DNA from: Polyporus tsugae
Taxonomy: Eukaryota > Basidiomycota > Agaricomycetes > Polyporales > Polyporaceae
DNA length: 64,000 nt
Reading direction: 5' to 3'
Assembly (NCBI GenBank): GCA_024305745.1
Contig: JAHRBS010000007.1
Coordinates: forward strand, 1,302,001 to 1,366,000
The translations under genes and the position numbers were made by a program. Under the pieces are notes generated by a model. The model was not told the origin of the DNA and searched no databases. It worked only from the letters and a program-made list of their open reading frames with translations. Within the stretch, counting starts at the first letter, position 1. Each line of letters starts with the position of its first letter. Below, in pieces: positions 55,879 through 64,000 of the stretch.

Positions 55879-58800
55879 ACAACGTCATCTACGTTCCTCA
55901 GGTTGGGTGCAGGCTATTCGCCACAGGTTCTGTTGAGCAAAAAGGCCATACTCTTGTTCAGAGTGCCAAGCGAATGTGTATTTATACACGGCGGTTAGTG
56001 AGCCTGCCACAATCGGACTCGACAATTACTCTTGGAACCAAGATACTCGAAGCTGAGTACGTCGCTCGCTCGAATGTCTATAACATGGTCCTTGAGATCA
56101 AGGCGGAACTCGTGCTAGACTCCTCTGTCCATCCTGCAGTCACGGACTACCAGACATGGCACCATCGACTTGGACATCTGAGTGAGGAAGCTATGAAGCA
56201 GTTGCCGACTAAAACCAAAGGTGCTCCAACTATCGATCCCAAGCCCACCAATGCTGAAGTCTGTGAAGGCTGCGCGTGGGGCAAATCCCACTGTCTTCCG
56301 TTCCCTCCATCTCAGAAGCATGCTACTCGTCCTCTCAAACTCATTCACACCAATGAGGATGGACCAATGCACACTCAATCGGTCAATGGCAAGAACCTCT
56401 ACTTCGTCTCTTTCATTGATGACTACTCTGGTCTTGGTGTCGCATACTACCTTAAGCACAAGAACGAAGCGCACAAATCGTTCTTGAAGTTCAAGGCTTG
56501 GGCTGAGAATCAGACTGGTCACAAGATCAAGAGGGTTTGCTCTGATCGAGGAACGGAATATACGTCAAAGGAGTTCACTGAGCTTCTGAAGACACATGGG
56601 ATCGAGCACCATAAGTCAACACCTGACTCGCCACAACAGAATGGACGCGCTGAACGCTGGAACCGTACCATCACAGACAAGGCAATGGCAATGCTTCACC
56701 AAGCCGGCCTTAGTCACAGTTTCTGGGAACTTGCTGTTGCCTGTGCCGTCCATCTGTACAATTGTCAACCGATGCGTCGCCACAAGTGGCATACACCCAT
56801 CGAGCTCTGGAGTGGCAAAGCCCCAGACATCTCGTACTTTAGGGTGTTTGGCTGTAAAGCCTTTGTTCACGTGCAAAAGGCCCATTGTCATAAACTCGAG
56901 AAGAAGGCACTCGAGATGACATTTGTTGGTTACGCTGCTGGTACCAAGGGATACATTTTCTGGAACCCAGCGCAGCACTCCTTCATTGTATCTTGCAATG
57001 TGATCTTCAATGAGAGTGTCTTTCCTGCACGTAAGGAACACGGCAATCGCCCTGTTACCCCAGGGGATAGTCCGTTCCCAGGTCATCATTCGGACGACTC
57101 CAGTTTGTCTGATTCAGACTCTTCCTCAGACAGTGATGATCGAGTCCCTGAACTCGAGATACCACTGCCAGCCGACATCCATCCTGATGTTGGTCCCGCA
57201 CAACCTCCTGTTCAACCTGAACCTGAGGTTGCACCAAACAAACAACCAGAACCAGAACCTGCTGAACAGCAGGATCCACCACCCGTCGTTCCTCAAGCTC
57301 CTCGTCACTCGCGCTCTCATCACCCTCCAGTGGGAGTACCTCCCCGATGTTTGCAGCGAGAGGGGGCTGGTCGGAATGATCGTTGGAAGAAGGATAACGC
57401 TGAGGCTGAAGGCTTTGATTGTCCCTCTCAGGTCGATGCACGTACTCGTCCTGATGGAAATGTCGAGCCTCCCCTTCCCCTTGACGATCCTCTACCTGCT
57501 GATCCAGATGAAGCGGAAGCGGCATTCATTAACCTCTTCTTGAATGCTGCACAGTACAAACCAGGTGTTCCTCGTAATTGTTACAATGCCTTGCGCTCGC
57601 CCAAGTCAGACCAGTGGCATGCTGCAGAGAAGGCAGAGTACGACTCCCTTATGGAGAACAAGACCTGGATTCTGGTTCCTGGCCCTAAGGACAAACCTGT
57701 TGTCTCTTGTCGTTGGGTCTACAACAAGAAGCACAACGGTCGTCTTAAGGCTTGTTTGGTTGCACGCAGTTTCACCCAGATATGGGGGGAGAACTATAAT
57801 GAAACCTTCTCTCCCATCGCGCGGTATGAATCTATCCAGTACCTTACAGCACACACTTTGCTTGAGGACTGGGAGATGGAAGCCATGGACGTCAAAACCG
57901 CATTTCTGAATGGTGATCTTGAGGAAGAGATCTACATGGAACAACCTGAAGGTTGGGCCATTCCTGGAAAGGAGGATTACGTCTGTCTACTTAAGAAGGC
58001 TATCTATGGTCTTAAGCAGGCATCACGTCAATGGAACGTGAAGATCCACCAATCCCTTCTCAACCTGGGCTTTACACGGACGTACTCCGATGCCGGTGTA
58101 TACGTATATCGGCGACAGAGGGGGAACTCAGTCACCATTGTGGTTCTTTATGTCAACGATCTACTTATGTTTGGCGACGACAGGAATCACATCAAGACCG
58201 TCAAACGGACGCTCAGCAGACAGTACAAGATGGTAGACTTAGGTCCAGTACAGCGCTTCCTTGGTCTTCGCATTTGTCGTGATCGCGCTCTTCGCATTAT
58301 TGACATTGACCAGGAAGAGTACATCCAGTCTGTTCTTGAGCAGTTCCATATGGCTGACTGTAATCCGTCGCATACTCCCCTTCCTGCTGGAGCAGTTCTT
58401 GTCAGCTACAACGGAGTTGCATCCAATGCCGACTGGAAGTGTTATCAGAGCCTCATTGGCAGTCTCATGTACGCCATGCTCGGAATGCGACCAGACATTT
58501 CCTTTGCCGTGACTCGTCTTTCGCGCTACCTTTCCAATCCATCACCTGACCACTGGAACTATGCCTGTTACATCCTGCGCTACTTGCAAGGGACCAAGTC
58601 TTTCAAGATTCGTTATAAAGGTGCTTCCAATGATGGTCTGGTCGCTTACTCAGACTCAGACTGGGCCGAAGACAAGGACGATCGGCATTCTACTTCGGGC
58701 ATGCTCTTCTTGATGGCCGGTGCTGCCATTTCTTGGGTCTCAAGGTGTCAGCCTACTATTTCGCTTTCCTCGACTGAAGCGGAGTACAAAGCGGCCTCCG

Positions 58801-59102
58801 ACGCTTGTTGTCAGATGGCATGGCTCAGGACTTTCTCCACTGAACTTGGATATGAGATGGACTTCCCCACTCCTCTCTTTGTCGACAACCGAGGCATGAT
58901 CTTCCTCACTGTCAATCCAGTTGTGGAACGTCGAACCAAGCATGTGGAAGTTTGGTATCACTTCATCCGCAAGTTCTACGCAGCGGGTCAAGTTGACATC
59001 TTTCATGTCGCTTCGGAAGACGAACTTGCTGATGCCCTCACAAAGAACATTCCGTTTTTGATCATCGAGAAGTTCTGTGATGGTGTTGGCCTTGGTGCTT
59101 GA
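55875..59102 (+). CDS. Retrotransposon Pol: integrase, reverse transcriptase, RNase H
   Basis: About 1,075 codons in the frame following the break. Integrase: HHRLGHLS and CEGCAWGKSH (zinc HHCC), catalytic Asp in FVSFIDDYSG, Asp in VCSDRGTEYTS, Glu in SPQQNGRAERWN. A proline/acid-rich linker follows (57.1-57.4 kb). Reverse transcriptase: WVYNKKHNGRLKACLVARSF, YNETFSPIARYESIQ, MDVKTAFLNGDLEEEIYMEQ, YGLKQASRQW, and LYVNDLLMFG, where YVDD is expected. RNase H: YSDSDWAEDKDDRHSTSG, SLSSTEAEYKAASDA, RRTKHVEVWYHFIRKF. It has no start codon of its own. The YVDD to YVND change should abolish polymerisation. Confidence 0.95.
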   Translation: MNNVIYVPQVGCRLFATGSVEQKGHTLVQSAKRMCIYTRRLVSLPQSDSTITLGTKILEAEYVARSNVYNMVLEIKAELVLDSSVHPAVTDYQTWHHRLGHLSEEAMKQLPTKTKGAPTIDPKPTNAEVCEGCAWGKSHCLPFPPSQKHATRPLKLIHTNEDGPMHTQSVNGKNLYFVSFIDDYSGLGVAYYLKHKNEAHKSFLKFKAWAENQTGHKIKRVCSDRGTEYTSKEFTELLKTHGIEHHKSTPDSPQQNGRAERWNRTITDKAMAMLHQAGLSHSFWELAVACAVHLYNCQPMRRHKWHTPIELWSGKAPDISYFRVFGCKAFVHVQKAHCHKLEKKALEMTFVGYAAGTKGYIFWNPAQHSFIVSCNVIFNESVFPARKEHGNRPVTPGDSPFPGHHSDDSSLSDSDSSSDSDDRVPELEIPLPADIHPDVGPAQPPVQPEPEVAPNKQPEPEPAEQQDPPPVVPQAPRHSRSHHPPVGVPPRCLQREGAGRNDRWKKDNAEAEGFDCPSQVDARTRPDGNVEPPLPLDDPLPADPDEAEAAFINLFLNAAQYKPGVPRNCYNALRSPKSDQWHAAEKAEYDSLMENKTWILVPGPKDKPVVSCRWVYNKKHNGRLKACLVARSFTQIWGENYNETFSPIARYESIQYLTAHTLLEDWEMEAMDVKTAFLNGDLEEEIYMEQPEGWAIPGKEDYVCLLKKAIYGLKQASRQWNVKIHQSLLNLGFTRTYSDAGVYVYRRQRGNSVTIVVLYVNDLLMFGDDRNHIKTVKRTLSRQYKMVDLGPVQRFLGLRICRDRALRIIDIDQEEYIQSVLEQFHMADCNPSHTPLPAGAVLVSYNGVASNADWKCYQSLIGSLMYAMLGMRPDISFAVTRLSRYLSNPSPDHWNYACYILRYLQGTKSFKIRYKGASNDGLVAYSDSDWAEDKDDRHSTSGMLFLMAGAAISWVSRCQPTISLSSTEAEYKAASDACCQMAWLRTFSTELGYEMDFPTPLFVDNRGMIFLTVNPVVERRTKHVEVWYHFIRKFYAAGQVDIFHVASEDELADALTKNIPFLIIEKFCDGVGLGA

Positions 59103-59120
59103 TTCATCGCTGCATGGATT

Positions 59121-59129
59121 GAGTGGGAG
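59121..59129 (+). promoter_or_regulatory. Polypurine tract
   Basis: GAGTGGGAG directly before the 3' LTR, the expected primer for plus-strand synthesis. It is short and contains one T. Confidence 0.6.
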
Positions 59130-59662
59130 TGTTGGACTTTGAGCTATTAGGGTACAGACTTATCCGGACACGAGGCTATGCGACCACATGGCGCTTAGTC
59201 AATGCTATGCATCTTACTTACCATATTTAGGTTTCTCTCTCATACTATTGTTGTAGAGGTCCGGAGACGTCTGGAATCTTCTTGGACAATCCATACTGCT
59301 CTAGAATAGTCTAGGTAGTTCTATGCTTACTCACTCTATGGTGCAATATTGCACAATCCTTTACTCATTGTCTTACTCATGCATACATGTGACTTCTTTA
59401 TCGCTTACTCATGCACTCCCTACTGTAGTATATAAGGACTGCATTCTCTGCTCCTGCTCTTCAGTCGTTCACTCACTGACTGAAGAGTAAGTACTATACT
59501 TGCCTCTCTCTTACTTGTAGTTACTAACTTTACCTTAGTCTCTCTGTGTTTGACTTACAGGTACTTGGTAACATACAATCTAGTCGTTCACTCACTGACT
59601 GAAGATCTCTCTGCGTTTGACTTACAGTCGGAACCCTTGCCCTCACAGCCTCGAGTTCATCA
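59130..59662 (+). repeat. 3' LTR
   Basis: Differs from the 5' LTR by eight substitutions and one 2-bp insertion, counted by eye. All eight are transitions. The same TATA box, direct repeats and intron-like segment are present. Confidence 0.95.
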
Positions 59663-59667
59663 CACTC

Positions 59668-60300
59668 TACCATACATCAGTCTGCTGCAACTTGGCGAAA
59701 CCAGGAGAAAAACGGTATACATAGAGTCACAAGCCCACAACGGGCTGTTGTGCCAAATGGGGGTGTACTCATCTGCTATAGAAGCTCGCCCCCCTACAAA
59801 AAACCTCCACATGCAGTGAATGGGTGGGAGACGCACCATTCATAAGATCAATCGGATTGTTGTCCACCAGCTCGCCAGCCGAGGAGCTCCATGCCCGCCC
59901 TCCCACAGTACTGCACCTGCTACACCCCCGAGAGGACAAGGATGTTGTTAAGCTTAATCACAAACAGGTCCACCCACAGCTTCCCCTTTGTGGACTCCAA
60001 CATCGGAATCTCCTTCGCCGAGCTAAGCGGGTCACTACTGCTCGATGACTCGGACGGCTCAGGCACTAGGGTGGGTACGGGCGGAACGGTCGAGGCCATC
60101 TGGCATGGCGTGCAGATGCATGCGGGTGGGGGGCGTGACATTGCTGCTGTTGTCGGTGTCATTGTCGTCGTCCGGGAGGAATGAGGGATGATGAATTAAT
60201 GGGAAGGGAGCGCATCACCGACATCACGCGGGAGGCGGCGGGACTCCAAGTGGGCGCCTGCAATAGATCTGGCGCCTGTATCATCATGTGTTCCGCCGGA
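59668..60300. other. Residual right interior of the outer element
   Basis: About 630 bp between the copia element and the right inverted end. Frames of 97 codons (+, 59891-60184) and 80 codons (-) overlap, without motifs. The palindrome CCGCCGGACTCC-GTC-GGAGTCCGGCGG at 60294-60320 bridges into the inverted end. Confidence 0.45.
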
Positions 60301-60403
60301 CTCCGTCGGAGTCCGGCGGAGGTGTGCGGTCCGACTAGGTTCGATGTTGCCCTCGGTGTGCGCCCGTCCTATCACCTACACAGCAATTTTCTAGGGTGGG
60401 CAT

Positions 60404-61002
60404 ACTATCACTGTACCAGATATGCAAATGCAACAGATATGCAAAATTTCAATATCTCACAAACCGCTGATCACACACTTCTCATGTTTTACAACAATGT
60501 AATACACATATGATTGATAATGCTACTAAATTTTCATAAACTCGCGAGCTGAACTGACGTCTAGAGGGAAGGAAAAAGACCAAAATTGACAAGCGCGGCA
60601 GTGGCAGCACGGCGCCTTCAGCGAACTCGTGCTCGGCTGAAGTCTTGTTATCCACCGCCGGTCTCAAAAATAGGGTGAGCGTCTCGCAACCCTCTGAGGA
60701 GTCTATCGCACACCATCCGGGGTTTTTTCTGGACAACACAGGGCCAGGTTGGACTCATAGTGGTTGGAGGACTACGGGCGTTACTATGGGCGCTCATAGG
60801 GCATTTAGGGGTTTGCAACTCTGTTGCAACAGCGTTTCGTTCACCGAGTGCGCAAATCTCATTATATCGTCAACTAAAATACACATTCATATAGATATAG
60901 AACATTAGTTCAAATACCGGCTCCTCCGGAGACAATCCGTGAAGAACTGACTGAGATAATCAAGCTGGCGTCAAGATTTTGCATATCTGGTACAGTGATA
61001 GT
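60404..61002. mobile_element. MITE C with perfect 25-bp inverted repeats
   Basis: Inverted ends at 60404-60428 and 60978-61002, beginning ACTATCACTGTACCAGATAT, identical over 25 bases. The 599-bp body has no ORF of note. A second AGATATGCAAA copy lies just inside the left end. No unambiguous target duplication is seen, so the true ends may lie a few bases further out (GTGGG occurs near both). Confidence 0.7.
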
Positions 61003-61476
61003 TAGCTGTCACTATTTCCCACTTTTTCTTGGCTCCTCCGCACTCGGTCTATGGACTTGACGGCAGATGTCTAGGGCCTGAGGCCTGAGTACTGAGTACT
61101 TAGGTCTGCGACACAATGACACAGATGACGACGTCGCCTTAGTTTGCATCCGCCCTTACTGGCGCCGTTACGCTGTGCGACACTGCGCTGCAAACTCGTG
61201 ATCACAACTCTGGACATCCCAGACATGCCCACCAACATCGAATGCTCGTTCAAGTTGTGGCGCAGCAGCTGGAGTTGGGTGTGCAATTGTGTTTAATACA
61301 TAGTACACAACCTGAGGGCCACGTGGGACAGGCGCGCAAGAGAGCCTGGGCGGTCGGATTCGGGCTGGCGCTCAATGCTCAGGAGCGCTTCGGACTGGGT
61401 GAAGCGTGTGGCAGCAACTTGTGGCGAGGACGACCTACATACTTAGCTCCTACTCTTCAACTTCCTCTCTTCCGGG
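61003..61476. other. Intergenic upstream of NDUFV2
   Basis: 474 bp, no frame of note. Two CTGAGTACT-like repeats near 61085. The last 60 bases are C/T-rich leader. Confidence 0.5.
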
Positions 61477-62534
61477 ATGTTCGCCGCTCGCGCACTGGCA
61501 AGACTCCCCCGCATCCCCCGCCCATGCGTCCCTGCCCGCGCCATCGCCTCCTCTGCCCCAAGGAGGTCCGACGCTCTCTTCGTCGTCCGTATCATAATTC
61601 TTCTCCACTCTTCTCAACCTCCACACTCATCCTCTCAATCCCCAACAGCACCGTGACACACCCTACAACAACCCCAAGGTGTGCTTCATCCATCCTTCTT
61701 GCCCTTTCCCTTGCCTAAACCGCCCCCAGATCCCCTTCGAGTTCACCTCCGAAAACCTCAACCGTGCGCAAGAAATCATCTCCCATTACCCTCCCCAGTA
61801 CAAGAAGGCCGCCGTCATTCCCCTCCTCGACCTCGGTCAGCGCCAGAACAAGGGATGGACATCCATCTCCGTCATGAACTATGTCGCCAACCTCCTTGAC
61901 ATGCCACCAATGCGCGTCTACGAAGTCGCTACCTTCTACACAATGTTCAACCGGTCCGTCTCCACCTCCATCTCTCCATCCCCCATCCCCTCAGTCCTAT
62001 GAACAACCATAGCTGATTTCTCCCCGCAGAGAGCCCATTGGCGAGCATTTTGTTCAAGTTTGCACCACCACCCCTTGCATGCTCAATGGCGCGTACCACA
62101 TCCTCAACGCCGTCTGTGCAGAGCTTGGTGGCATCAAACCTGGTCAGACCACCAAGGACGGCAAGTTTACTGTTGTCGAGGTTGAGTGTCAGGGCGCGTG
62201 CAGCAATGCACCAATGATCGTCGTGGGCGATGATTTCTACGTGGGTTCCACTGCTGTTCGTTTCACCTCCCACCTCCATCTGTCCCTTGCTATGTAGGAA
62301 GACCTCACGGCGGACACGACCCGTAAGGTGCTCGCTGCATTCAAGAAGGGCGAGAAGCCCAAGCCAGGTCCCCAGAGCGGTCGTCATACGTCCGAGAACT
62401 CGGCCGGTCTCACCGCGCTCACAGAGGAGGTACTGGTTTCAATCCGTAACACATTTCACGCGAATACTCAACCCACCTTCGTTTATCTGTAGCCTTATGG
62501 TCCTGGAGAGCACTGCCAACCTGAGTTTGCTTAG
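61477..62534 (+). CDS. NDUFV2: Complex I 24-kDa Fe-S subunit NDUFV2/NuoE
   Basis: Six exons (61477-61584, 61649-61678, 61730-61953, 62030-62240, 62298-62429, 62493-62534) join in frame to about 248 residues. [20 protein letters not shown] is a mitochondrial presequence. The mature protein begins [20 protein letters not shown]. The thioredoxin-like domain carries the four 2Fe-2S ligands in [12 protein letters not shown] and [12 protein letters not shown]. The C-terminus [12 protein letters not shown] is typical of fungi. This is part of the NADH-oxidising arm of complex I. Exon 2 is only 30 nt. Confidence 0.97.
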
Positions 62535-62707
62535 ATTACGTATATTCAGATCGTGTACTAGCGACGTTCAATGCAGAGCGGTGTTGGACGCGTAACCAGA
62601 CAGGGGGCAAACATATCTGATGACGTACAACACAAGGCGTATGCAAATGGGTACCGGAATCTGGTGCAAGGGTATGCAATGGGGTTGTATGTTCATCAGT
62701 ATTGTCA

Positions 62708-64000
62708 TTAGTCGTCCCCTTCGCCATCGTCATAACCGCTCATACCCTGTCCCCCTTCGGGCAGTTTCTCTACCATGAACTCGATCTCTTCTTTGAGGTC
62801 TGCACAGTAACGCTCTGGACGGCAAGAATCAGTAAACGGTCTTCCCCTTGGTCAACTACTTACCCAGTGGAAGGTCGCTTGAATCGAGACCAAATGGCAT
62901 CTCGATCTCATCGGCGATGCCCTCGATGCCCATCAGGGTGAAGGCGACAACAGTGACAAGGGGGATCATGCCCCAACCCAGGTCCTTGATAAGAGTGAAT
63001 GGGAGCGAGAAGAGGTAGAGTGTCACGCATTGCTTGAGATGTATGCTGTATGAACGCGGGATTGGGGTATTTGCGACCCGTTCCATGCACGTCATCATGT
63101 CTACCATGCCTTGGATGCTATGAAGCTAGTATCAGCAAGGCAAAACGCAAGGAGTCCGAAGGAGAGCACGAGAGCGCGTACAGAGTATTCATGGCGTTGA
63201 CACCAGCAGGCCCTACGGTCTCGAGGTATCCGTCCCTTCGGAACTTGAATAACGCATGCGAAAGATCGTGCGCAATCACCATGGGCAGTGGAGTGCAGAG
63301 GCTGTCTGGGTCGGGTGAGAAGTCGATCGTATGCTGCAAGGAGCTCATCAAAGGAGTGGTCGACTTCTGTCCTGGGGCTTTCATACGGTCCTTGCTCCGC
63401 TTGACGCGGATGCGCTTCGTCGCATCAGCAGGACCTGTAGGCCTCTCGACATCATATAGCGTCTCTGTCCCAGGCGTGCTTGCACCTGTGTCGATGCCCT
63501 CCGGCGAAGCTCGGCGTGTAGTGAACTCCGTTGCGGCGTAACTCGCATATCCAGTCGACTTGCCGTCGGTGCTCGTACCAGGATTGGAATATTTGTAGTC
63601 CTTGTTGGGGGGCTGGTAGAGCCCGCGGTAGAGACGGGCAGTGTGAGCGGGAAGGATGCCGGCGTAGTCATCCCAGTCGAGACCGTCCTCGCCACGGAGG
63701 TAGTGCTTGACGGCGGAGGCAAAGCATAGAGAGAGCTTGATCGCGTCGACCTTCCTGCGACGAAGTTGGGCCGGCGTTAGGTTCGCGGAGGGGAATTTGC
63801 CGCGGGAGGCGTCGTCCGCAGGAGGAACGGAGACGTTGATCCAAATGAGGCGGGTCAAGTTGCGAATCTATTGATGGGAGCGGTGCCATCGGGCGTAGAC
63901 AGGGAATTGTGAGGTAAGCCACCGGGAGGAAAGAGTAGGCAACGAACATGGGAGACCATGGTCCCAAAATCCTTACGTCCTTCCCAGTATCTGTCATAAG
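62708..64000 (-). CDS. Bestrophin-like (UPF0187) membrane channel, 5' end outside window
   Basis: Minus strand. From the window edge: YDRYWEGRKDFGTMVSH, an intron, then IRNLTRLIWINV. A hydrophilic loop follows (63.4-63.6 kb), then MVIAHDLSHALFKFRRDGYL, MVDMMTCMERVANTPIPRSY, SIHLKQCVTLYLFSLPF, WGMIPLVTVVAFTLMGIEGI and PFGLDSSDLPL, ending in an acidic tail. RYWEGR, ERxxNTPIPxSYSIHLKQ and PFGxDxxDLPL are the conserved bestrophin blocks. Fungal members are proposed anion channels. The N-terminus and its first membrane segment lie beyond 64000. Tail-to-tail with NDUFV2 (173 bp). Confidence 0.9.

Larger units (their letters stand above)
53278..59662 (+). mobile_element. Ty1/copia LTR retrotransposon, full length
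   Basis: Two near-identical LTRs (531 and 533 bp, both TG...CA) are flanked by the 5-bp duplication CACTC (53273-53277 and 59663-59667). Primer site and polypurine tract are present. The gene order gag, protease, integrase, reverse transcriptase, RNase H is that of Ty1/copia (Pseudoviridae-like). The frame is broken once in the protease region, and several active-site residues depart from the family, so this copy looks inactive although young by LTR similarity (8 substitutions by eye). Confidence 0.97.
50270..60358. mobile_element. Candidate CACTA-like DNA element carrying nested insertions
   Basis: The left end starts CACCGAGGGCAAC (50270-50282) and the right end is its exact inverse, GTTGCCCTCGGTG (60346-60358). 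Both are flanked by TGC (50267-50269 and 60359-60361), a 3-bp duplication as made by CACTA-type transposases. The similarity continues inward in the same order: TCGAACC, then GACCGC and a block of CCGGCGGAGTCCG type (about 77% over 31 positions). On the left it is split by a MITE and by a retrocopy. Without the nested copies only about 1.1 kb remains (52883-53272 and 59668-60300 plus ends), with no transposase frame, so it would be non-autonomous. The superfamily is inferred from ends and duplication size only. Confidence 0.6.

Noticed and set aside
59891..60184. 97-codon frame as cargo gene of the outer element
   Set aside because: Overlaps an antisense frame of similar size and shows no motif; not enough to call.

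Overview
This is nuclear DNA of a filamentous basidiomycete, most likely an agaricomycete. Genes are packed on both strands and cut by many 45-75 nt introns with GT..AG borders. Several exons are under 20 nt, and the families are typical fungal ones. The species cannot be fixed from sequence alone.

Layout, 1-49.8 kb (dense host genes): end of a possible mitochondrial protein (-); RSP5/NEDD4 HECT ubiquitin ligase (+); M1 aminopeptidase with 27 exons (+); formin (-); PhoD-like phosphatase (+); a disrupted F-box gene (-); peroxisomal AAA ATPase PEX6 (-), head-to-head with the snoRNP protein GAR1 (+); Mis14/Nsl1-like kinetochore protein (-); small secreted double-psi beta-barrel protein (-); UPF0538 protein (-); intronless phosphatidylserine-decarboxylase-like enzyme (+); GH3 beta-glucosidase (+); RBM5/RBM10-like splicing factor (-), head-to-head with complex I subunit NDUFB4 (+); COQ7 (-), head-to-head with a small protein carrying two FKPTRRVRE-PGG repeats (+); an intron-containing tRNA-Leu (-); MET30/sconB F-box WD40 protein (-); GSK3 kinase (-).

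50.27-60.36 kb is the unusual part: a nest of mobile DNA. The outer unit has inverted ends beginning CACCGAGGGCAAC and is flanked by the 3-bp duplication TGC. Its left end has been hit twice: by a MITE-like element that holds a second MITE, and by a polyadenylated retrocopy with a perfect 15-bp target duplication and an intact 496-codon ORF. Its interior holds a complete Ty1/copia retrotransposon (531/533-bp LTRs, CACTC duplication). That retrotransposon has a primer site matching the middle of a methionine tRNA, an intron-like segment in each LTR, and substitutions at protease and reverse transcriptase active-site motifs. A third MITE follows at 60.40-61.00 kb.

61.4-64 kb returns to host genes: complex I 24-kDa subunit NDUFV2 (+) and a bestrophin-like membrane protein (-) that runs off the window.

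Functionally the host genes are mostly housekeeping: ubiquitylation (RSP5, MET30), cytokinesis and polarity (formin, GSK3), respiration (NDUFB4, NDUFV2, COQ7), peroxisome import (PEX6), RNA processing (GAR1, RBM5-like) and wood or sugar use (GH3, PhoD, secreted beta-barrel protein). There is no sign of a biosynthetic cluster. The decarboxylase-like gene is the only one with a flavour of specialised metabolism.
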